From Nonomuraea cavernae (GTDB taxonomy: Bacteria > Actinomycetota > Actinomycetes > Streptosporangiales > Streptosporangiaceae), in the NCBI RefSeq assembly GCF_014646355.1, contig NZ_BMNH01000003.1, forward strand, positions 310,001 through 374,000: DNA of 64,000 nucleotides, written 5' to 3'. Positions 48,381-57,456 of the stretch are shown here, one piece after another; within the stretch, counting starts at the first letter, position 1, and each line of letters starts with the position of its first letter. The notes under the pieces were generated by a model, which ran no database searches, was not told the origin of the DNA, and worked only from the letters and a program-made list of their open reading frames with translations. A program made the position numbers and the translations under genes.

Positions 48381-49589
48381 CTACTCGACGGGCTCGTCCG
48401 GCAGCAGCGCCTTCTCGTCGGGCTTGTGCACGAGCACGGTGCCGACGTACGACCGCACCGCGGCGGCCAGCCCCACGTCGGCGCCCGCCGCCTCCGACAA
48501 ATACCACCGGTGGTCCAGGATCTCGTGGAACAGCTGCGCGGGCTCCAGCTTGCCGCGCAGGACGGCCGGGATGGCCGCCACCGTCGGCTGGAACACCTCG
48601 GCCAGCCATCGGTGGGCCACGATCGCCTCGTCCTCGTGCCGCAGTCCCTGGGCCACGCGGAAGCCGTCGAGGTCGTTCAGCAGCCGCCGGGCCTGGTTCT
48701 CCTCCACGTCGAGCCCGGTCAGCCGGAGCAGTCGCCGCTGGTGGTGCCCGGCGTCGACCACCTTGGGCCGGACGATCAGCCGCCCGGTGCCGACCTTGCG
48801 GCGCACCATCATCTCGGCCACGTCGAACCCGAGCAGGTTGAGCCGCCGGAGCCGCTGCTCGACCACGTGCCAGTCGACCTCCTCGATGATCTCGTCCTGG
48901 GTGATCTCGTCCCACAGCCGGTGGTAGCGGGCGACGATGTCCTCGGCCGTGTCCATCGGGTCGATCGTCGGGTGCAGCAGGCCGCCGGCCTCGAGGTCGA
49001 GCATCTCGCCGAAGATGTTGACGTGCGCGATGTCGATGTCGCCGCGCCGCTGTCCCTCGCTGATCATCGGGTGCAGCTCCCCGGTCTCCGCGTCGACCAG
49101 GTAGGCGGCGAACGCCCCGGCGTCTCTGCGGAACAGCGTGTTGGACAGCGAGCAGTCGCCCCAGTAGAAGCCGTTCAGGTGCAGCCGGACGAGCAGCAGG
49201 GCGAGCGCGTCCAGCAGGCGGGTGAGCGTGTCGGGCCGCAGCGTGCCCGACATGACGGCCCGGTAGGGGAGCGAGAACTGCAGATGCCGGGTGATCAGCG
49301 CGGCGTCGAGCCCCTCGTCCCGGCCGGTGACGTAGGCGACCGGCTGCACCGACGGCGCGTCCAGCCTGGCCAGGTCCCACAGCAGCTGGTACTCCCGCCT
49401 GGCGTACCTCTCGCTGATCTCCTTGATCGCGTAGACCTTGCCGGACAGCCTGGCGAACCGCACCACGTGCCGTGAGATGCCGCGCGGGAGGTCGACCAGA
49501 TGCCGCTCCGGCCACTGGGCGAGCGGCACGTCCCAGGGCAGGCCGATGAGGTCGGGGTCGCCGAGCGTGCCGGTGATCTGGAGAGGCAT
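48381..49589 (-). CDS. DUF4032 (kinase-like fold) protein
   Basis: A 402-residue DUF4032 protein: YAIKEISERYARREYQLLWDLARLDAPSVQPVAYV resembles the ATP-lysine strand and alpha-C of kinases, and LHLNGFYWGDCSLSNTLFRRDAGAFAAYLVDAETGEL resembles the catalytic and metal loops (D in WGDCSLSN and VDAE). Biochemical role unknown. ATG 49589 is only 23 bases from the start of the divergent DUF885 gene, and TATCCT lies seven bases upstream of the ATG (leaderless). Confidence 0.82.
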   Translation of the reverse strand: MPLQITGTLGDPDLIGLPWDVPLAQWPERHLVDLPRGISRHVVRFARLSGKVYAIKEISERYARREYQLLWDLARLDAPSVQPVAYVTGRDEGLDAALITRHLQFSLPYRAVMSGTLRPDTLTRLLDALALLLVRLHLNGFYWGDCSLSNTLFRRDAGAFAAYLVDAETGELHPMISEGQRRGDIDIAHVNIFGEMLDLEAGGLLHPTIDPMDTAEDIVARYHRLWDEITQDEIIEEVDWHVVEQRLRRLNLLGFDVAEMMVRRKVGTGRLIVRPKVVDAGHHQRRLLRLTGLDVEENQARRLLNDLDGFRVAQGLRHEDEAIVAHRWLAEVFQPTVAAIPAVLRGKLEPAQLFHEILDHRWYLSEAAGADVGLAAAVRSYVGTVLVHKPDEKALLPDEPVE

Positions 49590-49596
49590 GGAGATC

Positions 49597-49606
49597 AGGA
49601 TATTGT
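49597..49606. promoter_or_regulatory. Symmetric bidirectional promoter of two leaderless genes
   Basis: AGGATATTGT contains TATTGT (+, 49601-49606), six bases before GTG 49613, and TATCCT (-, 49602-49597), seven bases before ATG 49589. The two -10 boxes overlap by two bases. Confidence 0.72.
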
Positions 49607-49612
49607 GCGATC

Positions 49613-51205
49613 GTGGACGAGTTTCTCCATTGGTACTTTTCCGGACGTCCGGTGGTCGCGAGCCAATTGGGAGCCGACGGCTACGACCACACGCTCGGCG
49701 ACTTCACCGCCGCCGCCTTCACCGCCCGCGCGCGGGAGGAGGCCGGCTGGCTCGAACGGCTCTCCACCCTGGAGGCCGCCACCCCCGACGACGCGATCGA
49801 CCGGGATCTCGTCCTGTCGCAGCTGAGAGGCTGGGTCGCGCTCGCCTCCTGGCCCGACTGGCGCCGCGACCCCGCCGTCTACCTCTCGGCGGTCTTCACC
49901 TCCCTGTTCAACCCCTTCCAGCAGCGGCTCAAGCCGGAACCCGAGCTGGTCGCCGCCGCCGTCTCGCGGCTGGCCGAGGTGCCCGGCGTGCTGGCCGCCT
50001 GCCGCGCCAACCTCGACCCCGACCTCGCGGCGCCGCTGCTGGTGCGGCGCGGTCTCGACCAGGCGCGCACGGGGCGGCGCTTCCTCACCCGGACCGTTCC
50101 GTCGATGGTGCGCGACCCCGCGCTGAGCGCGCGGCTGGCGGAGGCCGCCGAGCCCGCCGCGCGGGCCTTCGACGAGCTCGTCGCCTTCCTGGAGGGCTTC
50201 GCCTGCGGTGGCGACTGGCGGATGGGGGAGCGGCTCTACTCCACCCTGCTGCGCGAGCGCGAGCTGCTCGGCTACGGCGCGGCCGAGCTGCACGAGAAGG
50301 GCGGAGCGGCGTGGGCCTCGCTGGACGAGCGGATGCGCGAGGTGGCCCGGCGGGCCGGCGGCACCGCCGACTGGCGGGCCGTCATGGAGTCGCTCATGGA
50401 CGACCACCCGCCGACCCTGGAGGCGATGCGCGCCGAGTACGAGGCCGAGACGCGGCGGGTCCGCGAGTTCGTCCGGTCCCGTGACCTGGTGACCTTCCCC
50501 GAAGGGGAGAAGTGCCTGGTGCTGCCCTCGGCCGAGTACACCCGGCCGGTCGCGGCCGTGGCCCACTACCTGGCGCCGCCCCCGCTGACCAGCTCACGCA
50601 CGGGCGTCTTCTTCGTGCCGTTCACGCCCGACGACTTCACCGAGGAGGAGGTACGTCAGCGCCTGCGGACCAACTCGCGGGCCCAGATGCCGTCGATCGC
50701 CGCGCACGAGACCTACCCGGGGCACCACTGGCACTTATCGCACATGGCCGGCAACCCGCGAACCGTCCGCAAGGTGTTCCGCACGCCGTACTTCTCCGAG
50801 GGCTGGGCCCTCTACGTCGAGAAGCTGCTGCACGAGCAGGGCTACTTCGACACGCCCGCCACCGAGCTGGCCCACCTCGACTGCCGGGTCTTCCGCGCCG
50901 CCCGGATCGTCGTGGACACGGCGCTGCACTGCGACGACATGTCGATCGAGCAGGCCGAGACGTTCATGGCCACCAAGGCGTCGCTCACGCCCGGCACCGC
51001 CCGGGCCGAGGTCAGCCGCTACTGCGCCTGGCCCACGCAGGCGCCGTCCTACCTCACGGGCGCGCTCGAGATCGACCGCATCAGGCAGGCGTACCAGGGG
51101 TCACTGAAGGCGTTCCACGACCGGATCGCCGGCGCGGGCGGGCTGCCGCTCGGCCTGGCCGAGCGGGCCGTCAGCCGGCCCGGCGAGGGAACACCGGCGG
51201 GTTGA
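49613..51205 (+). CDS. DUF885 zinc metallopeptidase-like protein
   Basis: A 530-residue DUF885 protein with the metal motif HETYPGHHWHLSHM (around residue 364), and FSEGWALYVEKLL downstream providing the third ligand glutamate. The layout matches the family, which includes carboxypeptidase-like enzymes; the substrate is unknown. GTG 49613 follows a -10 box closely with no Shine-Dalgarno. The 3' end overlaps the convergent aldolase gene by 35 bases. Confidence 0.85.
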   Translation: MDEFLHWYFSGRPVVASQLGADGYDHTLGDFTAAAFTARAREEAGWLERLSTLEAATPDDAIDRDLVLSQLRGWVALASWPDWRRDPAVYLSAVFTSLFNPFQQRLKPEPELVAAAVSRLAEVPGVLAACRANLDPDLAAPLLVRRGLDQARTGRRFLTRTVPSMVRDPALSARLAEAAEPAARAFDELVAFLEGFACGGDWRMGERLYSTLLRERELLGYGAAELHEKGGAAWASLDERMREVARRAGGTADWRAVMESLMDDHPPTLEAMRAEYEAETRRVREFVRSRDLVTFPEGEKCLVLPSAEYTRPVAAVAHYLAPPPLTSSRTGVFFVPFTPDDFTEEEVRQRLRTNSRAQMPSIAAHETYPGHHWHLSHMAGNPRTVRKVFRTPYFSEGWALYVEKLLHEQGYFDTPATELAHLDCRVFRAARIVVDTALHCDDMSIEQAETFMATKASLTPGTARAEVSRYCAWPTQAPSYLTGALEIDRIRQAYQGSLKAFHDRIAGAGGLPLGLAERAVSRPGEGTPAG

Positions 51206-51809
51206 ACGCGCGCTCCACCACGGCGTCCAACTGCTCGGGGGTCAGGACGTTGGGGGTGCCCACGCCGAGAGCGCGCACGTACACCTCGCACAGCCACTCC
51301 AGCAGCCGGGTGGCCTCGAACGCCTCCTCGAGCGTGGCGCCGATGGTCATGCCGCCGTGGTTGGCCATCAGCACCGCCCGCCGCCCCTCCAGCGCCGCCC
51401 TGACATTGGCCGCCAGCTCGGGCGTGCCGTACGTGGCGTATTCGGCGACCCGCACCGTCCCGCCGAGCAGCAGCGCGTTGTAGTGGATCGGCGGCAGCTC
51501 GGTCATCGTGGTGGCCACGACCGTGCCGAACACCGAGTGCGTGTGGACCACGGCCCGCGCGTCGCCGGACGCGTAGACGGCCAGGTGCATCGGGGTCTCG
51601 GAGGACGGTTGCGACTCGCCCTCGACCAGGTTGCCCGCCAAGTCGACGACCGGGCACAGCTCGGGGGTCAGCCGGTCGAGCGCCACGCCCGACGGGGTCA
51701 CGGCGACCCGATCCTCCTGCCGGACGCTCAGGTTGCCCGAGGTGCCGATGACCAGGCCCAGCTCGACGGCGCGCCTGCCGTACTCGCACAGCTGCTCGCG
51801 GAGGCTCAT
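51171..51809 (-). CDS. Class II aldolase/adducin-family protein (fuculose-phosphate aldolase-like)
   Basis: A 212-residue class II aldolase. The metal and catalytic residues are present: Glu in SETPMHLAVYA, His-x-His in VVHTHSVF and the third His in MANHGGMTIG, with GTSGNLSVR near the start. It cleaves sugar phosphates such as L-fuculose 1-phosphate with zinc. ATG 51809 is preferred since TACATT lies seven bases upstream (leaderless); a start 12 codons earlier has no support. A sugar kinase of the PfkB type is nearby and could supply the substrate. Confidence 0.85.
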   Translation of the reverse strand: MSLREQLCEYGRRAVELGLVIGTSGNLSVRQEDRVAVTPSGVALDRLTPELCPVVDLAGNLVEGESQPSSETPMHLAVYASGDARAVVHTHSVFGTVVATTMTELPPIHYNALLLGGTVRVAEYATYGTPELAANVRAALEGRRAVLMANHGGMTIGATLEEAFEATRLLEWLCEVYVRALGVGTPNVLTPEQLDAVVERAFNPPVFPRRAG

Positions 51810-51862
51810 GAGCGGCAATGTAGTCGGCCGTCCGAAATGCGGCAATGTCCTGGATCGGCCTG

Positions 51863-52453
51863 TCAGGCGGCGAGACGGTCGAGGGAGGCGAGGAGCAGGC
51901 GTTCGAGGTCGACCCGGGTCAGCCGGTCGGGGTAGAGCAGCAGGTGCAGGCTGAGGCCGTCGACCAAGGCGAGCAGGTGCTCGGTCAGGTCATCGAGGTT
52001 GTCGTCGCCGGCCAGCTCGCCGGCCGCGCGGGCCTCGGCGAGCAACGAGCGGATGGCCGCGCGCAGCTCGGCGGCCTCGGCGCGCTGCACCTCGGCCAGG
52101 CGCTCCGAGGCCAGGCTGCGGCTCCAGAAGCTCACTTCGAGCCGGGTCTCCTGGGTGCGCTCCGCGTCGAGGGGGAGGTTGTCGAGCAGCAGCTCGCGCA
52201 GCGCGGCCAGCCCGCTCGCGCCCCCGACCTTGCGGGTGAGGCGGTCGCGGATGCGCTGGTGGGACTGGCGCAGCGCGGACAGCAGGATCTCGTCCTTGTC
52301 GGCGAAGTAGTGGGCGAGCACCCCGTTGGAGTAGCCCGCCTCCTTGGCGATCGCGCGGGTGGTGGCGGCGTCGATGCCGTCTCTGACGATCACCCGGCGG
52401 GCCGCCGACAGCACCTCGCGCCTGCGCTCGTCGTGGTCAACGATCTTCGGCAT
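51863..52453 (-). CDS. TetR-family regulator (BetI-like C-terminal domain)
   Basis: A 196-residue TetR regulator with AARRVIVRDGIDAATTRAIAKEAGYSNGVLAHYFADKDEILLSAL as DNA-binding domain, and the TetR_C_6-type second half (LEVSFWSRSLASERLAEVQRAEAAELRAAI, LVDGLSLHLLLYPDRLT). It is divergent from the PfkB kinase gene, starting 71 bases away, and lies beside the aldolase gene. It probably controls the sugar kinase/aminotransferase set; no clear operator was found. Confidence 0.83.
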   Translation of the reverse strand: MPKIVDHDERRREVLSAARRVIVRDGIDAATTRAIAKEAGYSNGVLAHYFADKDEILLSALRQSHQRIRDRLTRKVGGASGLAALRELLLDNLPLDAERTQETRLEVSFWSRSLASERLAEVQRAEAAELRAAIRSLLAEARAAGELAGDDNLDDLTEHLLALVDGLSLHLLLYPDRLTRVDLERLLLASLDRLAA

Positions 52454-52524
52454 CGTGGTGCCCCCTTCGCTCTCCCTGCTATCAGCATATTGACTTTTTA
52501 TTCGGACGTCTGTCTATTTAGTCC

Positions 52525-53445
52525 ATGACCGTTGCCACCGTCGGCGTCCACATCGTCGACATCCTCGCCAGGCCCGTCGAGCGCATCCCCGAGGGCCAGG
52601 ACACCGTGCTGGTCGACCAGATCCGCCTGACCGCCGCCGGCTCGGCCGCCGGCACCGCGGTCGACCTGGTCAAGCTGGGCAACGACGTCGTCACCATGGG
52701 CGCGATCGGCGACGACGAGCTCGGCGACTTCCTGCTCGCGGTGATGGCCAAGCGGGGCGTGGACGTCTCCCGCCTGGTGCGCCGCCCCGGCGAGCAGACG
52801 GCGGCGTCCATCCTGCCGATCAGGCCGGACGGCGGACGCCCCAGCTTCCACGTGCCCGGCGCCAACCTCGGCGTGACGCTCGCCGACCTCGACCCCGAGG
52901 TCCTGCGCGGCGTCCGCGCGGTGCACCTGGGCGGCATGGACGTCACGTTCGGGCTGGGCGACCCGGCGTTCTTCGAGCTGCTCGACTCCATCCGGGCGGC
53001 CGGCGCCGTCGTGACCATGGACCTGCTGTCGGAGCTGCCCGACCTGCTGGGCATGGCCCGCGCCTTCCTGCCGCACGTGGACTACGTGCTGCCCAACGAG
53101 TCGCAGGCGCTGCTCATGGCCGGCGGCGCCCAGGACGTGACGGACGCGGCGCGGGCACTGCTGGCCGAAGGGCCGCGCGGGGTGCTGGTCACGCTGGGCG
53201 GCGAGGGCAGCCTGGTCGCCACCGGCGACGGCGTCGAGCGGGTGCCTGCCCTGAAGACCGAGGTCGTCGACACGACCGGCTGCGGCGACGCCTACTGCGC
53301 CGGGTTCGTCACGGGCCTGCTGCACGGGCAGGACGTGATCGGCGCGGCGCGCTGGGGCACGGCCGCCGCCGCCCGGGTGGCGACCGGCCTCGGCTCCGAC
53401 GCGGGCCTCACCGACCTCGACTCCACCCTTGCCCTCCTGACCTGA
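52525..53445 (+). CDS. PfkB-family carbohydrate kinase
   Basis: A 306-residue ribokinase-fold kinase: TVGVHIVDILARPVERIPEGQDTVLV, AAGSAAGTAVDLVKLG, VDYVLPNESQALLMAGG and the catalytic DTTGCGDAYCAGFVTG with the base Asp. Its sugar is not defined. A -35 TTGACT (52490-52495) and a TCTATT -10 box lie upstream, and the ATG comes six bases after the -10 (leaderless). An aminotransferase gene follows on the same strand after 101 bases. Confidence 0.85.
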   Translation: MTVATVGVHIVDILARPVERIPEGQDTVLVDQIRLTAAGSAAGTAVDLVKLGNDVVTMGAIGDDELGDFLLAVMAKRGVDVSRLVRRPGEQTAASILPIRPDGGRPSFHVPGANLGVTLADLDPEVLRGVRAVHLGGMDVTFGLGDPAFFELLDSIRAAGAVVTMDLLSELPDLLGMARAFLPHVDYVLPNESQALLMAGGAQDVTDAARALLAEGPRGVLVTLGGEGSLVATGDGVERVPALKTEVVDTTGCGDAYCAGFVTGLLHGQDVIGAARWGTAAAARVATGLGSDAGLTDLDSTLALLT

Positions 53446-53457
53446 CCTGACCTGACC
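53435..53457. repeat. CCTGA repeat running from a stop codon
   Basis: CCTGA occurs four times in tandem, with the first spanning the Thr-stop of the PfkB gene (ACC TGA). Confidence 0.8.
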
Positions 53458-53546
53458 TTCACCGGCCACGCGGGCCGCCGCTCCCGGCGAGACCGTCCGG
53501 CGAGACCGTACGCAGGCCGTACCGACACGAGAGAGAAGGCTTCGCC

Positions 53547-54761
53547 ATGACAGACGCCGAGCTTCGCCGGCGCGCGGCGAAAGTGGTGCCCGGCGGGATG
53601 TACGGGCACCTCAACGCCGCCATCTTCGCCCCCGGATACCCGCAGTTCTTCGAGCGCGGCGAGGGCTGCCGCCAGTGGGACGTCGACGGGCGCGAGTACA
53701 TCGACTTCATGTGCAGCTGGGGGCCGGTCGTGCTCGGGCACCGGCACCCTCGCGTCGAGGAGGCCGCCGCCCGCCAGCTCGCGCTGGGCGACTGCCTCAA
53801 CGGGCCGGGCCCCGTCATGGTCGAGCTGGCCGAGCTGCTCGTCGACACCGTGCCCAGCGCCGACTGGGCGATGTTCTCCAAGAACGGCACCGACGCCACC
53901 ACCCAGGCCCTCATGGTGGCCAGGGCCGCCACCGGCCGGACCAAGGTGCTGATGGCGCACGGGGCCTACCACGGGGCCGACCCCTGGTGCACGCCGTCGC
54001 TCGCCGGCACCACGCCGAACGAGCGGGCCGACCTGGTGGAGTTCGCCTACAACTCGCTGGAGTCGCTGGAGAACGCGGCGGCGACCGTGGAGGGCGAGGT
54101 GGCGGCGATCATCGTGACGCCGTTCAAGCACGACTCGTTCGAGGACCAGGAGCTGGTCGAGCCCGCCTTCGCGCGGGGCGCGCGGGCGCTGGCCGACCGG
54201 CTCGGGGCCGCGCTGGTGATCGACGACGTGCGGGCGGGGTTCCGGATCGACCTGCGCGGCTCCTGGGAGCCCTACGGCGTGCGGCCCGACCTGACGGCCT
54301 GGTCCAAGGCCATGGCCAACGGCTATCCGATCGCCGCCGTGACCGGCACCGACGCGTTGCGCGGGGCGGCGCAGTCGCTCTACTCGACGGGGTCGTTCTG
54401 GTTCTCGGCGGTGGCCATGGCGGCGGCCAAGGCGACGATCGAGACGCTCCGCGACACCGGTGGCATCGCCACCATGGAGCGGGCCGGCGCCCAACTGCGC
54501 GAAGGGCTGTACGCGCAGGCCAAGGCGCACGGCTTCACGGTGAACCAGACCGGGCCGGTGACGATCCCCTGGCTGAGCTTCGACGGCGACGCGGACCTGT
54601 CCACGGCCCTCTACTGGAGCGACGCCTGCCTGCGCCACGGGGTCTATCTCCATCCGTGGCACAACTGGTTCATGTCGGCCGCCCACACCGAGGAGGACGT
54701 GGCCCGCGCCCTCGACGGCACCGACCAGGCGTTCGCCGAGACCCGCGCCCACTTCGGCTGA
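53547..54761 (+). CDS. Class III PLP-dependent aminotransferase (glutamate-1-semialdehyde aminomutase-like)
   Basis: A 404-residue class III aminotransferase. FFERGEGCRQWDVDGREYIDF, MFSKNGTDATTQALMVARAATGR and the PLP lysine in TAWSKAMANGYPIAAVTG with the ring Asp in VIDDVRAGFR are clear. It resembles GSA aminomutases but sits away from haem genes, so it may transaminate an amino sugar or other substrate. Start ATG 53547 fits; a sugar kinase precedes it. Confidence 0.87.
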   Translation: MTDAELRRRAAKVVPGGMYGHLNAAIFAPGYPQFFERGEGCRQWDVDGREYIDFMCSWGPVVLGHRHPRVEEAAARQLALGDCLNGPGPVMVELAELLVDTVPSADWAMFSKNGTDATTQALMVARAATGRTKVLMAHGAYHGADPWCTPSLAGTTPNERADLVEFAYNSLESLENAAATVEGEVAAIIVTPFKHDSFEDQELVEPAFARGARALADRLGAALVIDDVRAGFRIDLRGSWEPYGVRPDLTAWSKAMANGYPIAAVTGTDALRGAAQSLYSTGSFWFSAVAMAAAKATIETLRDTGGIATMERAGAQLREGLYAQAKAHGFTVNQTGPVTIPWLSFDGDADLSTALYWSDACLRHGVYLHPWHNWFMSAAHTEEDVARALDGTDQAFAETRAHFG

Positions 54762-54776
54762 CGGCGGCCGGTGAGG

Positions 54777-56015
54777 TCAGGTGGACGCGCGGCCCGCGGA
54801 CTCCTTGGCGGCCCAGGCGAAGACGCCCTTGGCCATCAGCGACTGTTCGCCGGCGGCCCGTGCCCCGAAGACCTCGGCCCGGACCCGGTGCACGCCGGGG
54901 TCGTCGGGTGCGGCGAGCGCGGCCATCTCCGCGAAGTGGCCTGCCAGCCGCTCGTCGCCGTCGGACAGGGCCTTCAGCGCCGCGTCGGCCAGCCGGGCGG
55001 CGCCACCGGCCAGCTCCGCCACGGCCCCGGCCAGCGCCGCGTCGGGGGCCGGTTTGAGGTTGGCGGGGTTGCCGTCGTACCAGCCGCCGTACAGCCGCCA
55101 CAGGTTGCGCACGATGAACTCGGGCTCGTCGTAGCGGGCCCTGAGGTAGGGGCGGTCCGCCAGGTGGGACACCGGTTTCACGGTATGGACGATCTCGTCG
55201 AGGCGGGCGCCCTCGTTGAGCAGGACGAGCGTCTGGGAGATCAGCGAGTCGAGCCATTCGGCCGTCTCCAGCAGCGCCTGGCGGACGCGGTCGCGGCCGA
55301 AGATCGGCGCGCCGTGGCTGGGCAGCATGATCTCGGCGTCCAGGGCGGCCATCCGCCGCAGGGCGTGCGCCCACTCGCGCGGGTAGCGTTGCGCCTTCTG
55401 GGGGTTGCCGCAGTTGGGCGAGACCCAGATGAACAGGTCGCCGGGCAGCAGCAGCCGGTGCTCGGGGACGTGGCCGACCGTGGCGTCGTCGGTCTCGCCC
55501 TTGGCGTGGAAGAGGTCGAAGGTGACGTCGCCGTGCCGCACGGTCAGCGTGTCGCGGTAGGTCACGTCGGGGTACCGGTAGGCGGTGGGCCACTGGAGGT
55601 CGTCGTTCTGGAACTGGCGCCGGTTGATCACCGCGTTATAGCCACTTGTCAGCAAATATCGCTGGAATCGGGCGTTCACTGCCTCATGTGCGTACACGGT
55701 GGCCCGCGGTCCCGACTCCTCGAAGGGAGCCGTGCCGAAGACGTGGTCGATGTGGCCGTGCGAGTAGATCGCGGTGGTCAGCGGCGACCGGCTCCACGCG
55801 CGGACGTCGGTGTGCATCCGCTCCGACATGAACGGGGCGCTCGTGTCGAACAGCGCCAGTTCGCCGCCCGAGTCGAAGGCGATCACGTTGCCGAAACCGC
55901 ACCACCAGCCCAGTCCGTCGGCGATCGTCTGGACGCCCTGGCCGAACAGGCCCATGTCCACGATGCTGTCGTCCGCCTCGCCGTTCCACACGCGGTCCGC
56001 GTACTCCTCGATCAT
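54777..56015 (-). CDS. Metallo-beta-lactamase-fold alkyl sulfatase-like hydrolase
   Basis: A 412-residue protein of the alkyl-sulfatase/linear-ester type: the metal motif YSHGHIDHVFG, HGAP..., DLFHAKGETDDATVGHVPEHRLLLPGDLFIWVSPNCGNP and a C-terminal helical dimerisation part (LWRLYGGWYDGNPANLKPAPDAALAG). BDS1/SdsA-type enzymes release sulfate from alkyl esters. It lacks the C-terminal SCP2-like domain of full SdsA (about 650 residues). ATG 56015 with GGAGAGGGTGGGAT is chosen. It converges with the aminotransferase gene. Confidence 0.82.
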   Translation of the reverse strand: MIEEYADRVWNGEADDSIVDMGLFGQGVQTIADGLGWWCGFGNVIAFDSGGELALFDTSAPFMSERMHTDVRAWSRSPLTTAIYSHGHIDHVFGTAPFEESGPRATVYAHEAVNARFQRYLLTSGYNAVINRRQFQNDDLQWPTAYRYPDVTYRDTLTVRHGDVTFDLFHAKGETDDATVGHVPEHRLLLPGDLFIWVSPNCGNPQKAQRYPREWAHALRRMAALDAEIMLPSHGAPIFGRDRVRQALLETAEWLDSLISQTLVLLNEGARLDEIVHTVKPVSHLADRPYLRARYDEPEFIVRNLWRLYGGWYDGNPANLKPAPDAALAGAVAELAGGAARLADAALKALSDGDERLAGHFAEMAALAAPDDPGVHRVRAEVFGARAAGEQSLMAKGVFAWAAKESAGRAST

Positions 56016-56267
56016 GATCCCACCCTCTCCCCGGACCATGATTCTGGGCAAGCGCCCACGCGAAGGTCACGGCTCGATCGGGACTCCCCGACGTGAGCGG
56101 GCCGCCGCCCGGCTCCGGTCCGGTCGCGGGGTCGCGGTCCGGCCCCGGTCCGGCCCCGGCCTGGTCGCGGTCGGCCCCGGTCCGGCCGCGACGCCGACGC
56201 CGATGCCGGGTCCGACGTCGATACCGGGTCCGCCCCGAGGCCGGGGCGCTCAAGTACGGTGAGTCCC
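56016..56267. other. GC-rich spacer with CCGGTCC-type low complexity
   Basis: From about 56105 to 56235 the DNA consists of imperfect CCCCGGTCCGG and CGGTCGCGGTC units. I see no gene. TACGGT at 56255-56260 is the -10 box of the next gene. Confidence 0.6.
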
Positions 56268-56543
56268 ATGGACGTCGAGAAGAAGCTCAGCGAGCTGCCC
56301 GCCTGGCGGCGCGAGGGCGACGAGATCCGCCGCACCGTCGCCGCGCCCGACTTCCCCACGGCCATCCGCATCGTGGACGAGATCGCGGTCAAGGCCGAGG
56401 AGCTCAACCACCACCCCGACATCGACATCCGGTGGCGCAAGCTGCACCTCGCCCTGACGACGCACGACAAGGGCGGTCTCACCGAGGCCGACTTCACCCT
56501 GGCCGCGCTGATCGACGCCATCGCCGCGAAACACGGTGCGTAG
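56268..56543 (+). CDS. 4a-hydroxytetrahydrobiopterin dehydratase (pterin carbinolamine dehydratase)
   Basis: A 91-residue PCD/DCoH fold with the signature LNHHPDIDIRWRKLHLALTTHDKGGLTEADF, whose histidines bind the pterin. The enzyme dehydrates 4a-hydroxytetrahydrobiopterin during aromatic amino acid hydroxylation; in bacteria without that pathway its role is unclear. TACGGT is followed by seven bases and ATG 56268, so it is leaderless; a GTG nine bases earlier is less likely. No hydroxylase gene is adjacent. Confidence 0.88.
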   Translation: MDVEKKLSELPAWRREGDEIRRTVAAPDFPTAIRIVDEIAVKAEELNHHPDIDIRWRKLHLALTTHDKGGLTEADFTLAALIDAIAAKHGA

Positions 56544-56629
56544 CGGTTCGGTTACTCGCTAGAGTGATGGGCCTCGCGAGCCGGTAGGCCGAAAGGCTCG
56601 TGTTCCCATCACTGCTCTGGGGGTTTCCC

Positions 56630-57268
56630 ATGCGCGTGCCCGCACTCCTGCTCGTCCTGCTCGTGGCGGGCTGTGCCCAGACCACCACCAGCCCGGCGCG
56701 CGACGCCCCGGTGGGGCAGGCGGCGCAGAGCCCCACCCCGTCGGCCGGCGAGACCTACGCTCGCACGCCCAGCGCCGGCCCCGGCGAGCCGGGCGACCAC
56801 ACCACCGACAGCACGTCCAACAGCGCGACGGCGCTCTCCTCCAGCGGCACCTTCTCGACCAGCGACACCGCGGCCATCACCTACGACCGCAAGCTCGTCC
56901 CCGACGGCGCCCAGGCCAGCGTCACCGTCGAGTCCGCCGGTGGCAAGACGCTGACCTCCCTCGTGGTCGAGGGCTTCCTCCCCAACCGCCGCTACGGCGC
57001 CCACCTGCACACCAAGGTGTGCGGGCCCAAGCCCGACGACTCGGGCCCCCACTTCCAGCACGAGCCGGGCAAGGCGAATGCCACGAGCGAGGTGTGGCTC
57101 GACTTCAAGACCGACGAGGCGGGCGCCGGTCGCGCCACGGCCCGCAACCCGTGGTCGCTCGACGGCCGTGATCCCGGCTCCCTGGTGATCCACTCCGAGT
57201 CGACCACGCCCACGGGCCCCGAGGCAGGCTCCGCCGGTGACCGCGTCGCCTGCCTGACCGTGGACTGA
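56630..57268 (+). CDS. Cu/Zn superoxide dismutase-like lipoprotein
   Basis: A 212-residue lipoprotein: signal with lipobox LLVAGC, a Ser/Thr/Pro-rich linker to about residue 85, then the SOD-like domain. The copper/zinc ligand pattern is RRYGAHLHTKVCGPKPDDSGPHFQHEPG, with the later His in SLVIHSESTTP. A disulfide pair (CGP and ACLTVD) is also seen. It is anchored outside the membrane and may dismutate superoxide; one of the usual ligands is hard to place, so activity is not certain. ATG 56630 follows TGGGGG. Confidence 0.8.
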   Translation: MRVPALLLVLLVAGCAQTTTSPARDAPVGQAAQSPTPSAGETYARTPSAGPGEPGDHTTDSTSNSATALSSSGTFSTSDTAAITYDRKLVPDGAQASVTVESAGGKTLTSLVVEGFLPNRRYGAHLHTKVCGPKPDDSGPHFQHEPGKANATSEVWLDFKTDEAGAGRATARNPWSLDGRDPGSLVIHSESTTPTGPEAGSAGDRVACLTVD

Positions 57269-57355
57269 CTCGACCCTGGACTGACCTGATCCTGGACTGG
57301 CCCAGTCCTGGACGGGCCCGATCCTGGATTGACATGGACCTGACCTGACCTGACC
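57263..57355. repeat. Imperfect CCTGGACTGACC-type repeats after a stop codon
   Basis: Copies of CTGGACTG, CCTGGAC and CCTGACC run from the TGA of the SOD-like gene to about 57355, with TGAC recurring. No gene is evident. It resembles the stop-codon repeats at other loci. Confidence 0.65.
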
Positions 57356-57372
57356 CGAGCCGGCCCGCCTGA

Positions 57373-57456
57373 TCAGGCGTGGCCGGCCGGGATCGTGCCG
57401 AGGCGGCCGGCCTGGAAGTCCTCGAAGGCCTGCACCAGCTCGGCGCGGATGTTCAT
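57373..57456 (-). pseudogene. Pirin relic, C-terminal fragment
   Basis: Minus strand, ending at TGA 57375-57373: MNIRAELVQAFEDFQAGRLG, then TIPAGHA. This is the ending of pirin proteins (fVMNTr.El.QA..D...GRLG). The frame stops making sense at 57456, exactly where the miniature IS605-type element begins. The rest of the gene is missing, apart from a fragment on the other side. Confidence 0.75.

Noticed and set aside
53547..54761. hemL (haem pathway glutamate-1-semialdehyde aminomutase)
   Set aside because: Although similar, it is beside a sugar kinase and a sulfatase-like gene and no other haem gene is seen, so I leave the symbol blank.
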